DNA of 33,078 nucleotides from Candidatus Lambdaproteobacteria bacterium RIFOXYD2_FULL_50_16 (GCA_001783695.1 MFNE01000043.1:8637-41714), one strand, 5' to 3'; shown: positions 24,500 to 33,036, counted from the stretch's first letter. Program-made: numbers and translations. Notes: generated by a model not told the origin, from the sequence alone.

Positions 24500-24748
24500 A
24501 TGAACATAACTAAAACTCCAAAAATTTTGTTGATTTTATTGGTATTGTTTTTCTCGTTGGCCTTGGCGGGTTGCAAGGAAATTGAAAACGAGGCTCCCTC
24601 TGACCATACGGTTAGCAAAGGTGGTAAAAACCATGCCCCCGGACTTTATGACCCCCGCGCCAACTGTACCGGCTGCCACGGTTCCAACTTAGAAGGCAGC
24701 GGCGAAGCCCCTAGCTGCACCTCCTGCCACGGTAACAAGTGGGATTAA
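24500..24748 (+). CDS. Small c-type cytochrome lipoprotein with two heme motifs
   Basis: An 82-residue predicted lipoprotein. The lipobox LAGC (Cys25) follows a strong hydrophobic stretch. The mature ~58 residues carry two heme-attachment motifs, CTGCH (56-60) and CTSCH (73-77), only 12 residues apart. No obvious distal Met ligand lies between them. It is a probable periplasm-facing electron carrier; such compact diheme lipoproteins are common in anaerobes and metal reducers. The ATG was chosen over a GTG at 24467 because the promoter lies between them; the ribosome binding site is weak. Confidence 0.8.
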   Translation: MNITKTPKILLILLVLFFSLALAGCKEIENEAPSDHTVSKGGKNHAPGLYDPRANCTGCHGSNLEGSGEAPSCTSCHGNKWD

Positions 24749-24873
24749 TCTAGCCCTCGGAGCCCGCTAAGGGGCAGCCGCTTTCCTAACCTTTTGCTTA
24801 GTTTTTAGTCGCCTCCTGGCCTCTGATAATTACTCAAAAGTGTTTCTAACTTTTAGAATAGTTTAATTTTGTT

Positions 24874-25407
24874 TTGGTTCGGTGCAAACTGTGTAAGAGC
24901 AAACGAAAAAATTCCCTTGTGGAAAAGGCCCGTAACACCAGGTTAAAGGTCCAGGCTTGGTGGCGGTCGCTTGGCAGGCCGGGAGTAACGATGGCAATAC
25001 CCGTAATTTCAACATCAAAACCGAAAAATCGGCGACGGGCGCCAAGAGTGGCACCGCCTTTTTTTGGCTTTGCCGAAAACAGCAACACCGCGCCCGTCTT
25101 GGCAATAGGCGGGATGATCTGTAACTGGGCTGGGCCTAATAACAAACGGGACAAGGCGACCGGCTGGAAATAGGTGCAACAAACCCGCTCGGTCAATACC
25201 GCTGCCCTCTGGGTTCCGGTGACCTCGAACATCACCTTCGCCCCAACCCACAACTGTAACCTTGTGAACAAAGCAGACTCCACCTATGGAACCGCCACTT
25301 TCTCGACGGCGACGAACCAAGGGGTGGTGACCCCTAGTTTGGCGCTCTTGGCTACCGACCAAAGCCTCACCCACCCCATCGCCCCCTACCCCCGCTGCCC
25401 AAGCTGA
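24874..25407 (+). pseudogene. Probable remnant of a repetitive surface/tail-fibre-like protein
   Basis: The ~760 bases between the cytochrome gene and fmdB hold no convincing intact gene. On the plus strand, one frame reads GNTRNFNIKTEKSATGAKS (about 24993-25049), resembling the GNxGNxxIKTG repeats of fibre or adhesin proteins. Downstream the first frame gives NSNTAPV and, after an in-frame TAG at 25171, a Thr/Asn-rich stretch to 25407 with codon use like real genes here. So the reading changes frame near 25055-25070 and hits a stop. Long minus-strand frames in this stretch lack any recognisable feature. The remnant is an inference; a real minus-strand gene is the alternative. Confidence 0.3.
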
Positions 25408-25510
25408 GCTTGGGTGGCATTCCTCCCTCTTGCTCATTTAGCGAATAAAGGGTATATTTAGCGATGAGCTTGTTGGGCGAGTGCGCCCTCTCGAACCTTC
25501 AGGAGTGAAT

Positions 25511-25762
25511 ATGCCTCTGTACGAATACCAGTGCCAAGCCTGCGGGAAGCAGCAAGAGTTGATCCGTAAAATCGCCGAAGCCGACGACAAAACCTGCCCC
25601 GCCTGTGGAGCTGAAGGATTGGAGCGCCAGACCAGCCGCACTAGTTTTCAACTAAAAGGTGGCGGTTGGTATTCAGACGGTTACGCGGCCCCGGCTTCGG
25701 CTTGCGAAGCGGCCAAGCCCGCCTGCAAAGAAGGTGGCTGCCCTGCGGCCCAGGCCTCTTAG
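25511..25762 (+). CDS. FmdB-family zinc ribbon protein
   Basis: An 83-residue protein. It starts with the family hallmark MPLYEYQCQACG and has a second CPACG, giving a four-Cys zinc ribbon (residues 8-38), followed by a Ser-rich segment and a C-terminal tail rich in Ala and Cys. The role is unknown; members are often annotated as regulatory. AGGAG lies six bases before the ATG; an in-frame start 30 bases upstream lacks this. A strong terminator follows. Confidence 0.85.
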   Translation: MPLYEYQCQACGKQQELIRKIAEADDKTCPACGAEGLERQTSRTSFQLKGGGWYSDGYAAPASACEAAKPACKEGGCPAAQAS

Positions 25763-25767
25763 CGATC

Positions 25768-25791
25768 GGGGCCTTTTTAGAGGCCCCTTTT
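25768..25791 (+). terminator. Intrinsic terminator after the fmdB-like gene
   Basis: GGGGCCT (25768-25774) pairs with AGGCCCC (25781-25787) around TTTTTAG-like loop bases and is followed by TTTT. The htrA-like ATG lies 15 bases later, so that gene must rely on readthrough or an internal promoter. Confidence 0.75.
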
Positions 25792-25806
25792 CCTACCTTT
25801 ATTAAA

Positions 25807-26862
25807 ATGACCAAACCACTAAACTGGGTCTTGTTCCCTCTGTTTTTGTTGTGTTTAAGCTCCACCGCTTTCTCTTTTAACGAAGGCGAGGCCCTGACCT
25901 TGGGTGAGCAAAACAACATTGAGGTCTTCGAGAAGGTCCACCGCTCGGTGGTTTACGTCACCAACAGCCAAGTCCGCCAAGATGTTTTTACCTTAAACGT
26001 CCAAGAGATTCCCGCTGGTGCAGGCACCGGGTTTATCTGGGACGACTCCGGTCTGATTGTCACTAATTTCCACGTGATTCAAAACGCGGACAAGGTGCGT
26101 ATCACCTTGGACAACCGCGCCAGCTACTTTGCCAAACTGGTGGGTGTGGCCCCGGATAAGGATTTGGCGTTATTAAAAATCGACGCCCCCAAAGAAAAAC
26201 TGGTCCCTATCGAACGCGGCGACTCGGACGATCTCCAGGTAGGCCGCAAGGTTTTGGCCATTGGCAATCCCTTTGGGTTAGACGCCACCTTGACGGTGGG
26301 GGTGGTCTCGGCACTAGGCCGCGAGATTCAATCGGTTTCAAATCGCAAAATCGGTGGGGTGATTCAGACCGACGCGGCGATTAATCCAGGTAACAGCGGC
26401 GGGCCACTCCTAGATTCCCAAGGCCGCTTGATTGGGGTTAACACCCAAATCGTCAGCCCCTCAGGGGCCAATTCGGGGATCGGTTTTGCCATCCCCGTCA
26501 ATATCGTCAAAAAGATTGTCCCCCAACTCTTAGAACATGGCCGCTTGATCAGACCCACTTTAGGGGTAAGCCTCCTGCCCGACACCCTTGCTCGACGCAG
26601 TGGGATTAAAGGGGTGGTGTTGGTGGAAGTGGCCCCAAATGGGCCAGCGGGGCGGGCCAAGTTACAAGGACTCAAACGCGACCAACGGGGTGAATTGATT
26701 TTGGGGGATGTGATCCTCAGGTTCGACGGGGAACCGGTTGACACCCAAGATGATCTCCTCACCCAGCTCGAACGCCACAAGGCCGGGGATAAGGTTAAGC
26801 TAACCCTAGCACGGGGCAACCGTCAGATCGAGGTCGAAGCCACTTTAGCCGAGGCGCAATAA
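25807..26862 (+). CDS. HtrA/DegP-family serine protease with one PDZ domain
   Basis: A 351-residue periplasmic protease. A signal peptide covers about residues 1-23. The trypsin-like domain carries the triad H89 (VTNFHVI), D119 (DKDLALL) and S197 (GNSGGPL). A single PDZ domain (about 245-340) follows, so it is DegS/HhoA-like rather than DegP-like in layout, but it has a cleavable-looking signal instead of the DegS anchor. It likely degrades or senses misfolded envelope proteins. The ATG was picked because it directly precedes the signal sequence; the frame stays open 141 bases upstream through the terminator and fmdB, which is not plausible coding. No clear ribosome binding site is seen. Confidence 0.9.
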   Translation: MTKPLNWVLFPLFLLCLSSTAFSFNEGEALTLGEQNNIEVFEKVHRSVVYVTNSQVRQDVFTLNVQEIPAGAGTGFIWDDSGLIVTNFHVIQNADKVRITLDNRASYFAKLVGVAPDKDLALLKIDAPKEKLVPIERGDSDDLQVGRKVLAIGNPFGLDATLTVGVVSALGREIQSVSNRKIGGVIQTDAAINPGNSGGPLLDSQGRLIGVNTQIVSPSGANSGIGFAIPVNIVKKIVPQLLEHGRLIRPTLGVSLLPDTLARRSGIKGVVLVEVAPNGPAGRAKLQGLKRDQRGELILGDVILRFDGEPVDTQDDLLTQLERHKAGDKVKLTLARGNRQIEVEATLAEAQ

Positions 26863-26904
26863 GCCCACCAGACTCATGTTTTAATTAGGCTTTGTACAAA
26901 AAAC

Positions 26905-26995
26905 GTGGGTACTCCCTGGGAGGGTCTTTCCCACAAGCATTTAAGCTGGCCCATAGTTTAAAAAAAATCCGGTTCTTACCCTTAAAAATTGGGCC
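26905..26995 (+). promoter_or_regulatory. Two structured elements upstream of the TauE/SafE gene
   Basis: Element one: GTGGG (26905-26909) with CCCAC (26930-26934), enclosing CTCC-CTG-GGAG. Element two: GGCCCA (26948-26953) with TGGGCC (26990-26995), extended by TTTAA/TTAAA across a three-base internal loop. They may be a weak htrA terminator, a structured leader or an unknown regulatory RNA; I match neither to a known riboswitch. Confidence 0.3.
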
Positions 26996-27040
26996 AAAAG
27001 CTGCATCCATGGCTCCGGTAGTAAACCCAATTGGAAGAAC

Positions 27041-27865
27041 ATGGATTTTTTAACCTTAGCCGTTTTAATCTCAGTAGGGGCCATGGCCGGGACTCTGGCC
27101 GGGTTAATGGGGATTGGCGGGGGGATCTTGTATGTTCCCGCCCTGATTTATTTATTAGAGCGTGCCCAGTTGGCAGGCGACGAAATCCCCCTGGTCGCGG
27201 TCTCCACCAGCCTTTTAGTAATCTTTTTTTCCATCCTTAACGCCGCTTGGCACCATTTTAAAGCAGGCAACTTATCCCTAGGCCCCTTGCCGGGTATGGC
27301 TTTAGGCGGACTAGTGGGGGCCTGGCTGGCCGCGTGGGGATTAAGTGGGGTGCATGCAGATCCGTTTAAAATTCTGCTGGGCCTTTTTGAAATCGCCATA
27401 GGACTCAAACTAATATTAAGCCGTAGCCCTCAACCTAGGGGCGAGGAAGAGCGCGACTTAGGGCTCCTCCGCTATGGGGCGATTGGATTTTTTGGCGGGT
27501 TTCTCTCCGCCTTTTTTGGGGTGGGTGGGGGCTTGGTTGTGATGCCGCTTTTACACTTCTGGGGACATTTTCGTATTGCCAAAGCCATTGGCACGGCTTC
27601 GGGGTTTATGATTGTTGCCACCCTGTTTAGTTTAACCGCTTACGCAATCCAGGGCTCTTCAGCGGTGGAGTTAGAGGGCCTGTGGCTGAGTTTTTACCTG
27701 CCCGGCTTTTTTGCCTTATTGCCCACCGCCTTTATCTTCAACGGCTTCGGTGCCAAACTCGCCGATCGGCTCGACGGCAAACGCTTGGCCCGGCTCTTCG
27801 GCTATTTTGTGCTTCCCCTCGGTCTGCTCAACCTAGCCAATGGTGGCCTTTCTTGGCTGGCTTAG
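27041..27865 (+). CDS. TauE/SafE family membrane permease
   Basis: A 274-residue inner-membrane protein with about eight hydrophobic helices arranged as two halves, each with a glycine-rich signature: LMGIGGGILYVP and FFGVGGGLVVMP. The family moves sulfite, sulfoacetate or related anions; the substrate is not readable from sequence. GGAAG lies five bases before the ATG. It overlaps the convergent ROK gene by four bases. No sulfur-metabolism gene is adjacent, so the name rests on fold only. Confidence 0.85.
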   Translation: MDFLTLAVLISVGAMAGTLAGLMGIGGGILYVPALIYLLERAQLAGDEIPLVAVSTSLLVIFFSILNAAWHHFKAGNLSLGPLPGMALGGLVGAWLAAWGLSGVHADPFKILLGLFEIAIGLKLILSRSPQPRGEEERDLGLLRYGAIGFFGGFLSAFFGVGGGLVVMPLLHFWGHFRIAKAIGTASGFMIVATLFSLTAYAIQGSSAVELEGLWLSFYLPGFFALLPTAFIFNGFGAKLADRLDGKRLARLFGYFVLPLGLLNLANGGLSWLA

Positions 27866-28749
27866 CTGTCGGCTAAAAGCGCGGCGCCGAAGACGCCGGA
27901 GGAGTCGCCTAGCTGGTTTTGGACGATAGGGGTGTCTAGTTCGTCGTTGAAGATATGGTGCCGGACCGCTTCGATTCCCTCGGTATATAATAAGGGTAGA
28001 TTGGAGGCCCCGCCCCCTAAGATAACAATATCTGGGTCATAACAGCTTATCAGATTTGCCATGCCTAGCCCAAAGTGATGGATATAATCTTGGATCGTCG
28101 CTTGGGCGTGGGGGTCTTCTCCCGTTAGTGGGTATATTTCAGCGAGTTTTTTAAACTGGCCCGAGCGTTTTTGGTAGTTCGCCTCGGCGGCGGTGCCGGA
28201 GATGTAAACCTCCAGGCAGCCCCGGTTGCCACACCAACACTTAGGCCCCTCGAAGTTGATTGTCGAATGGCCAAACTCCCCGGCAATCCCTTGGGCTCCC
28301 ACCCAAAGATGGCCCTCGTTGATCAGCCCCCCACCCATGCCGGTGCCTAGGATAATCCCCATCACATTTTTATAACCTTTCCCCGCCCCAAAACGCGCTT
28401 CCGCAAGCGCAAAGCAGTTGGCATCGTTTTCGACCCGAACCGGCAGGCCAATCGCTTCGGCAAGGTCCTGACCAAAAGGTTGGCCGATTAAACATTGGGT
28501 GTTGGCGTTTCTGACCAGCCCGGTTTTGGGGTTAATAGTCCCAGGAATTCCGATCCCGACCACCGGGTCATCGTCTAACCGCGCCCAGAAATCTTGCACT
28601 AGACCCGCAATTTGACCCAAAATAAAATGGTAACCCTTCTCCTGGCCCGTGGGCACGCGCACCTTATCAACCACTTCTAAGGGATTTGCACGCGTCAAAA
28701 TCACTTCGGTTTTAGTCCCCCCTAGATCAATCCCAATTCGGTGTTTCAT
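27862..28749 (-). CDS. ROK-family sugar kinase (fructokinase/glucokinase-like)
   Basis: A 295-residue enzyme without an N-terminal DNA-binding domain, so a kinase rather than a ROK repressor. Features: phosphate loop IDLGGTKTE (7-15), catalytic D109 in VENDANC, glycine-rich GTGMGGG, ROK motif GEFGH with H161, and the zinc cysteines C171, C173 and C178 in CWCGNRGCLEVYISG. The zinc motif matches Mak/NagK-type enzymes, which phosphorylate hexoses or GlcNAc; the exact sugar is open. No clear ribosome binding site. A dyad lies 50 bases upstream. Confidence 0.9.
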   Translation of the reverse strand: MKHRIGIDLGGTKTEVILTRANPLEVVDKVRVPTGQEKGYHFILGQIAGLVQDFWARLDDDPVVGIGIPGTINPKTGLVRNANTQCLIGQPFGQDLAEAIGLPVRVENDANCFALAEARFGAGKGYKNVMGIILGTGMGGGLINEGHLWVGAQGIAGEFGHSTINFEGPKCWCGNRGCLEVYISGTAAEANYQKRSGQFKKLAEIYPLTGEDPHAQATIQDYIHHFGLGMANLISCYDPDIVILGGGASNLPLLYTEGIEAVRHHIFNDELDTPIVQNQLGDSSGVFGAALLADS

Positions 28750-28797
28750 CGCTTTTTTTTGGTTCAGGTTTAGTCAAAGTTTTCCTTAAAACTAGGG

Positions 28798-28817
28798 GCT
28801 TTGTCGAGAGACGAAGC
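28798..28817 (-). promoter_or_regulatory. Near-perfect dyad upstream of the ROK kinase
   Basis: GCTTTGTC and GACGAAGC (7 of 8 paired) flank GAGA. It overlaps a weak -35 candidate for the kinase gene on the minus strand, which is what an operator would do. No local regulator gene is a clear partner. Confidence 0.25.
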
Positions 28818-28884
28818 TTAGTGCCTTTATTATCAATCTGCTAAGTAACCACCTAAAAACCACCCTCCCTAAAACCGCCAAAAG

Positions 28885-28904
28885 TGACTATGTCAAATTT
28901 GTCA
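28885..28904 (+). promoter_or_regulatory. Candidate activator site upstream of glnN
   Basis: TGAC-TAT-GTCA (28885-28895) with a further GTCA at 28901-28904. It lies about 85 bases before the sigma-54 element, a typical enhancer distance. A second dyad, CCGAT/ATCGG (28929-28946), is closer. Neither matches the NtrC consensus well. Confidence 0.25.
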
Positions 28905-28976
28905 TTATGGTGAATAAGGGAAAAAATACCGATCCTAAAATATCGGCAACACACTGAAAATATAGTGCCAAAAAAA

Positions 28977-28992
28977 TGGCCCCTCCCCTGCA
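28977..28992 (+). promoter_or_regulatory. Sigma-54 promoter candidate for glnN
   Basis: TGGCCCCTCCCCTGCA matches TGGCACG-N4-TTGC at 8 of 11 fixed positions, with GG and GC exactly ten bases apart. Transcription would start near 29003, giving a leader of about 57 bases to the ATG at 29060. It overlaps the in-frame ATG at 28976, which therefore cannot be the start from this promoter. Confidence 0.5.
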
Positions 28993-29059
28993 ACGGTTCG
29001 TGGGTTATAAAAAGTTTTCACCCCATCGAAAACCTTTTTTTAAACCTCTAAGGAGACCC

Positions 29060-31213
29060 ATGACTACTGCTAGGCAAACGACCAATATCGCCATTACCGA
29101 ACGCGGCGGCGTTAGTGACTACAAGCCAGAAGGCGCACAAATTACCGACATCTACGGCAAGCACGTATTCAACGACCATGTGATGCGCCAGCGTTTGCCC
29201 AAGCAAGTTTATAAAACCATCAAAAAAACCATCGACAACCGCGAGCCTTTAGACGCCACGATTGCCGACACCGTAGCTGCGGCCATGAAGGACTGGGCGG
29301 TTGAGTTGGGTGCGACCCACTTTACCCATTGGTTTCAGCCTCTGACTGGGGCTACCGCCGAAAAACACGATGCTTTTTTGGTAGCCGATGAACTAGGCAA
29401 TGCGATTTTGCAGTTTTCTGGCAAAGAATTGGTTCAAGGTGAACCAGACGCTTCCTCCTTTCCCTCTGGTGGTATTCGCGCCACCTTTGAGGCCCGAGGT
29501 TATACTGCTTGGGACCCAACTTCCCCCGCTTTTGTTCGCAAAACCAACACTGGGGCTACCCTTTGTATTCCTACTGCGTTCTGCTCTTATACGGGCGAGG
29601 CTTTAGATAAAAAGACCCCACTACTTAGAAGCGAAGCCGCCATGTCTAAGGCTGCCGCCAGACTGCTGAATCTTTTAGGGTCTGAAGAAGTAACCGGGGC
29701 CCACTCGAACGCGGGTTTAGAACAAGAATACTTCTTGATCGACGCCGAATATTACCACCAACGCCCAGACCTAGTCGCTGCGGGCCGTACCCTATTTGGG
29801 GCCCCTAGCTACAAAGGCCAAAGCCTAGAAGACCATTATTTTGGTGCTATCAAAAGCCGCATTCGTACTTTTATGGAAGATTCGGAGCGCTACTTGTACC
29901 GCTTGGGGATTCCGATAAAAACCCGGCACAACGAAGTAGCCCCCGCTCAATATGAAGTAGCGCCGATCTTTGAAGCCGCCAACATCGCCGTGGATCACAA
30001 CATGTTGATCATGGAAGTGATGAAAGAGGTGGCCGGCAAACACAAGTTGCGGATGATTTTGCATGAAAAGCCGTTTGCTGGCATCAACGGCTCAGGCAAA
30101 CATTGCAACTGGTCTATAACCGATTCCTTGGGCAACAACCTTTTAGAGCCCGGTCACACCCCCCACGAAAACATGCAGTTTTTGGTGGTTTTAACCGCCA
30201 TCATCCGCGCCGTGGACAAGTATGCCAAGCTGCTGAGGATTTCAGTCGCTCACGCGGGCAACGACCACCGCTTGGGCGCCAACGAAGCCCCCCCTGCAAT
30301 TATCTCTATCTTCTTAGGTGAAGAGCTGGAAACGATTGTTAAGCAACTGGTTGCCGGGTCCAAAACCAGCAGCAAAGGGGCCAGCAAGATTCAGTTAGGC
30401 TCAAGTGTACTCCCTCATCTGCCTAAAGATACCACTGACCGCAACCGGACCAGCCCTTTTGCCTTTACGGGCAATAAGTTTGAGTTCCGCGCGTTAGGTG
30501 CCAGCCAGCATGTATCTGGTCCGGTGTTTTTCCTTAATACCATGGTGGCCGACTCGATGGACTATTTGTCCGAACAGATTCAGGCGGCTATTGATGGTGG
30601 TTCTACTTTGGAACAAGCGGCTGACAAGGTAGTCAAAGCTACCTTAACTAAGCACCAACGGGTTATCTTCAACGGCGACGGATACTCGCAAGAATGGCAA
30701 GCTGAAGCGGCAAAGCGGGGCTTGTACAACCTCAAGACCACTCCCGACGCCACCGCGCACATGATGGACGAGGACATCATTGAGCTTTTCGAGCACTACA
30801 ATGTCTTGACTAAAGGCGAGTTGGAGTCGCGCTACAACATTAAGTTGGAGACCTACATTAAAAGTCTCCAGGTTGAAGTGGACGCAGTTAAGGATATAGC
30901 CAAAACGATGATCCTGCCTGCCGCGCTCAAGTACAAAGCGCAGATGGACTCCTTAAACCTGGGACCAGCGGTCAAAGCCATTTCGGGCGACCTCGACGGC
31001 CAGATTGAAGCCTTGGCAAAAGCCATCGCTAAGCTGGAAAAAGAGGCTGCTCATGAAGGCGGTCATGATCTTGGCGCACATGCAAAACATTTCTGCGACA
31101 AGTTAGTGCCTGCTATGCTTGCAGTTCGTGAGCACGCAGACAAGTTAGAAACCTTGGTTGCAGACGAACTTTGGCCTCTGCCTAAGTATCGCGAGATGTT
31201 GTTGTTGTCTTAA
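29060..31213 (+). CDS. glnN: Type III glutamine synthetase
   Basis: Makes glutamine from glutamate, ammonia and ATP. At 717 residues it has the length of type III (GlnN), far longer than GlnA. Catalytic landmarks: LEQEYF (E221, E223), NEVAPAQYE (291-299) and GINGSGKHCNWS (341-352), and the late FGFRALG-like block. The ATG at 29060 has AAGGAG six bases upstream. The longer frame to 28976 would run through a sigma-54 promoter and reads as low-complexity basic sequence. It leads a block with glnK and amtB. Confidence 0.96.
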   Translation: MTTARQTTNIAITERGGVSDYKPEGAQITDIYGKHVFNDHVMRQRLPKQVYKTIKKTIDNREPLDATIADTVAAAMKDWAVELGATHFTHWFQPLTGATAEKHDAFLVADELGNAILQFSGKELVQGEPDASSFPSGGIRATFEARGYTAWDPTSPAFVRKTNTGATLCIPTAFCSYTGEALDKKTPLLRSEAAMSKAAARLLNLLGSEEVTGAHSNAGLEQEYFLIDAEYYHQRPDLVAAGRTLFGAPSYKGQSLEDHYFGAIKSRIRTFMEDSERYLYRLGIPIKTRHNEVAPAQYEVAPIFEAANIAVDHNMLIMEVMKEVAGKHKLRMILHEKPFAGINGSGKHCNWSITDSLGNNLLEPGHTPHENMQFLVVLTAIIRAVDKYAKLLRISVAHAGNDHRLGANEAPPAIISIFLGEELETIVKQLVAGSKTSSKGASKIQLGSSVLPHLPKDTTDRNRTSPFAFTGNKFEFRALGASQHVSGPVFFLNTMVADSMDYLSEQIQAAIDGGSTLEQAADKVVKATLTKHQRVIFNGDGYSQEWQAEAAKRGLYNLKTTPDATAHMMDEDIIELFEHYNVLTKGELESRYNIKLETYIKSLQVEVDAVKDIAKTMILPAALKYKAQMDSLNLGPAVKAISGDLDGQIEALAKAIAKLEKEAAHEGGHDLGAHAKHFCDKLVPAMLAVREHADKLETLVADELWPLPKYREMLLLS

Positions 31214-31225
31214 TCAAGAAACCCT

Positions 31226-31273
31226 ACCTCCCCTTAAATGGGGAGGCTTTGTGGGCCAAGCTGCGCCTTGGCC
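31226..31273 (+). other. Two consecutive hairpins between glnN and glnK
   Basis: CCTCCCC-TTAAAT-GGGGAGG (31226-31245) and GGGCCAAG-CTGCGC-CTTGGCCC (31252-31273) are perfect stems of seven and eight base pairs. Neither is followed by a strong T-run (CTTTG and TAAACC), so they may be mRNA processing or stabilising elements that set different levels of glnN and glnK-amtB. Confidence 0.5.
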
Positions 31274-31284
31274 CTAAACCTTAA

Positions 31285-31635
<351 letters not shown>

Positions 31636-31666
31636 TTTCAAACAACCCCTCAAAACAGAACTACTT

Positions 31667-32953
31667 ATGATCCGTCCCCTAGGTTTTTTGCTGGGCCTTT
31701 TGTGGGTTCCTTCGCTGGCATTTGCCGGTGAAATCGACAAAGCCGATACGGCTTGGATGTTAATTTCCACCGCCTTAGTAATGTTTATGGTGCCCGGTCT
31801 GGCGCTGTTTTATGGCGGCTTGGTGCGTAGCAAAAACGTTTTGTCGGTGGTGATGCATTCGGTTTTCGCGATGGGGATTATCAGCCTTCAGTGGTATTTG
31901 CTGGGCTATACCCTCGCTTGGGGCCCGGACACGGGATATGGCTTTATCGGTGGATTGGATCATCTTTTTTTACAAGGGGTGGATCAGGAAGCTAACGGTA
32001 GTATCCCTGCTGTGCTGTTTATGATGTTCCAAGGGATGTTTGCTATTATTACCCCGGCCATTATTGGTGGGGCTGTGGTCGAACGGATCAAATTTTCCAG
32101 TTTTGCTTGGTTTATGGTGATTTGGAGTACCTTGGTTTATGACCCCTTATGTCACATGGTTTGGCACGCCGATGGTTTTTTACTAAAACGTGGTGGGCTG
32201 GACTTCGCTGGGGGCACGGTGGTGCATATTTCCTCCGGGATTTCTGCCCTAGTGCTTGCCTACTTAGTAGGCAAACGCAAGGGATACGGACGACTGCCCA
32301 TGCCGCCTCATAACCTCCTCTTAACCCTGGTTGGAGCGGGCATGTTGTGGTTTGGTTGGTTTGGTTTTAACGCCGGGTCCGCCCTCGCTTCAGGAGGCCT
32401 CGCCGCCAACGCCTTGGTTACCACCCACCTATCAGCAGCGGCGGGCTTGTTTTCTTGGTCTATAGCGGAATGGTTTATGCTGAAAAAACCCTCTCTTTTA
32501 GGGGCGCTTTCAGGAATGTTGGCTGGGCTGGTAGCCATTACTCCGGGGGCGGGTTTTGTGAGTCCCTCGGCGGCCATTTTGATTGGGCTTTTAGGGGGGT
32601 TGGTTTGTTTCGGCGGGGTGCGGATCAAAAGCCGTTTTGGCTTTGACGACTCCTTGGATGCCTTTGGGGTACACGGCGTTGGCGGAATTTTTGGGGCCTT
32701 GGCCACCGGGATTTTTGCGAGCACCCTGATTAACCCGGCTGGGGCAGATGGGGTTTTTAGTGGTTTGGCTTCTGGTTGGCATTTGTTAAGCGAACAAGTC
32801 ATAGCCATTGGGATTACCACTGTTTACGCAGCAGTAATGACCTTTGTGATTGCTAAAGGAATTGATCTGGCCATGGGGCTCAAGGTTACCGAAGATGTGG
32901 AAACCCAAGGGCTCGATGCCCAACTCCACGGGGAGACCGCCTACCAAAACTAA
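31667..32953 (+). CDS. amtB: Ammonium transporter AmtB
   Basis: A 428-residue channel with a cleavable signal peptide (about 1-20) and 11 membrane helices. Key residues: the conserved Asp of LDFAGGTVVHI (D180) and the twin pore His, H187 and H336. The C-terminal cytoplasmic tail, which GlnK contacts, is present. The ATG at 31667 was chosen because it precedes the signal sequence; the frame extends back into glnK without meaning. 31 bases separate it from glnK. Confidence 0.96.
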   Translation: MIRPLGFLLGLLWVPSLAFAGEIDKADTAWMLISTALVMFMVPGLALFYGGLVRSKNVLSVVMHSVFAMGIISLQWYLLGYTLAWGPDTGYGFIGGLDHLFLQGVDQEANGSIPAVLFMMFQGMFAIITPAIIGGAVVERIKFSSFAWFMVIWSTLVYDPLCHMVWHADGFLLKRGGLDFAGGTVVHISSGISALVLAYLVGKRKGYGRLPMPPHNLLLTLVGAGMLWFGWFGFNAGSALASGGLAANALVTTHLSAAAGLFSWSIAEWFMLKKPSLLGALSGMLAGLVAITPGAGFVSPSAAILIGLLGGLVCFGGVRIKSRFGFDDSLDAFGVHGVGGIFGALATGIFASTLINPAGADGVFSGLASGWHLLSEQVIAIGITTVYAAVMTFVIAKGIDLAMGLKVTEDVETQGLDAQLHGETAYQN

Positions 32954-32961
32954 CCCGTTCG

Positions 32962-33036
32962 GGCCCGTGACAATTACCTGGGGTCGTCATAAGATCCCGC
33001 GGGTATGGGGGGTAAGCGTCACGGGCCTTTCGTTTT
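32962..33036 (+). terminator. Long-loop terminator after amtB
   Basis: GGCCCGTGAC (32962-32971) and GTCACGGGCC (33018-33027) form a perfect ten-base-pair stem, followed by TTTCGTTTT. The 46-base loop is unusually long and may hold inner structure. Confidence 0.7.

Noticed and set aside
24846-25437. Two long minus-strand frames (145 and 140 aa)
   Set aside because: They overlap each other, have Arg-rich or mixed text typical of antisense frames, and no ribosome binding site.
28976-29059. N-terminal extension of glnN from ATG 28976
   Set aside because: It overlaps the sigma-54 element, reads as basic low-complexity text, and the ATG at 29060 has a strong ribosome binding site.
31251-31266. 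GG-N10-GC match upstream of glnK
   Set aside because: Only the GG and GC pairs fit; it lies inside a hairpin stem and misses most other consensus positions.
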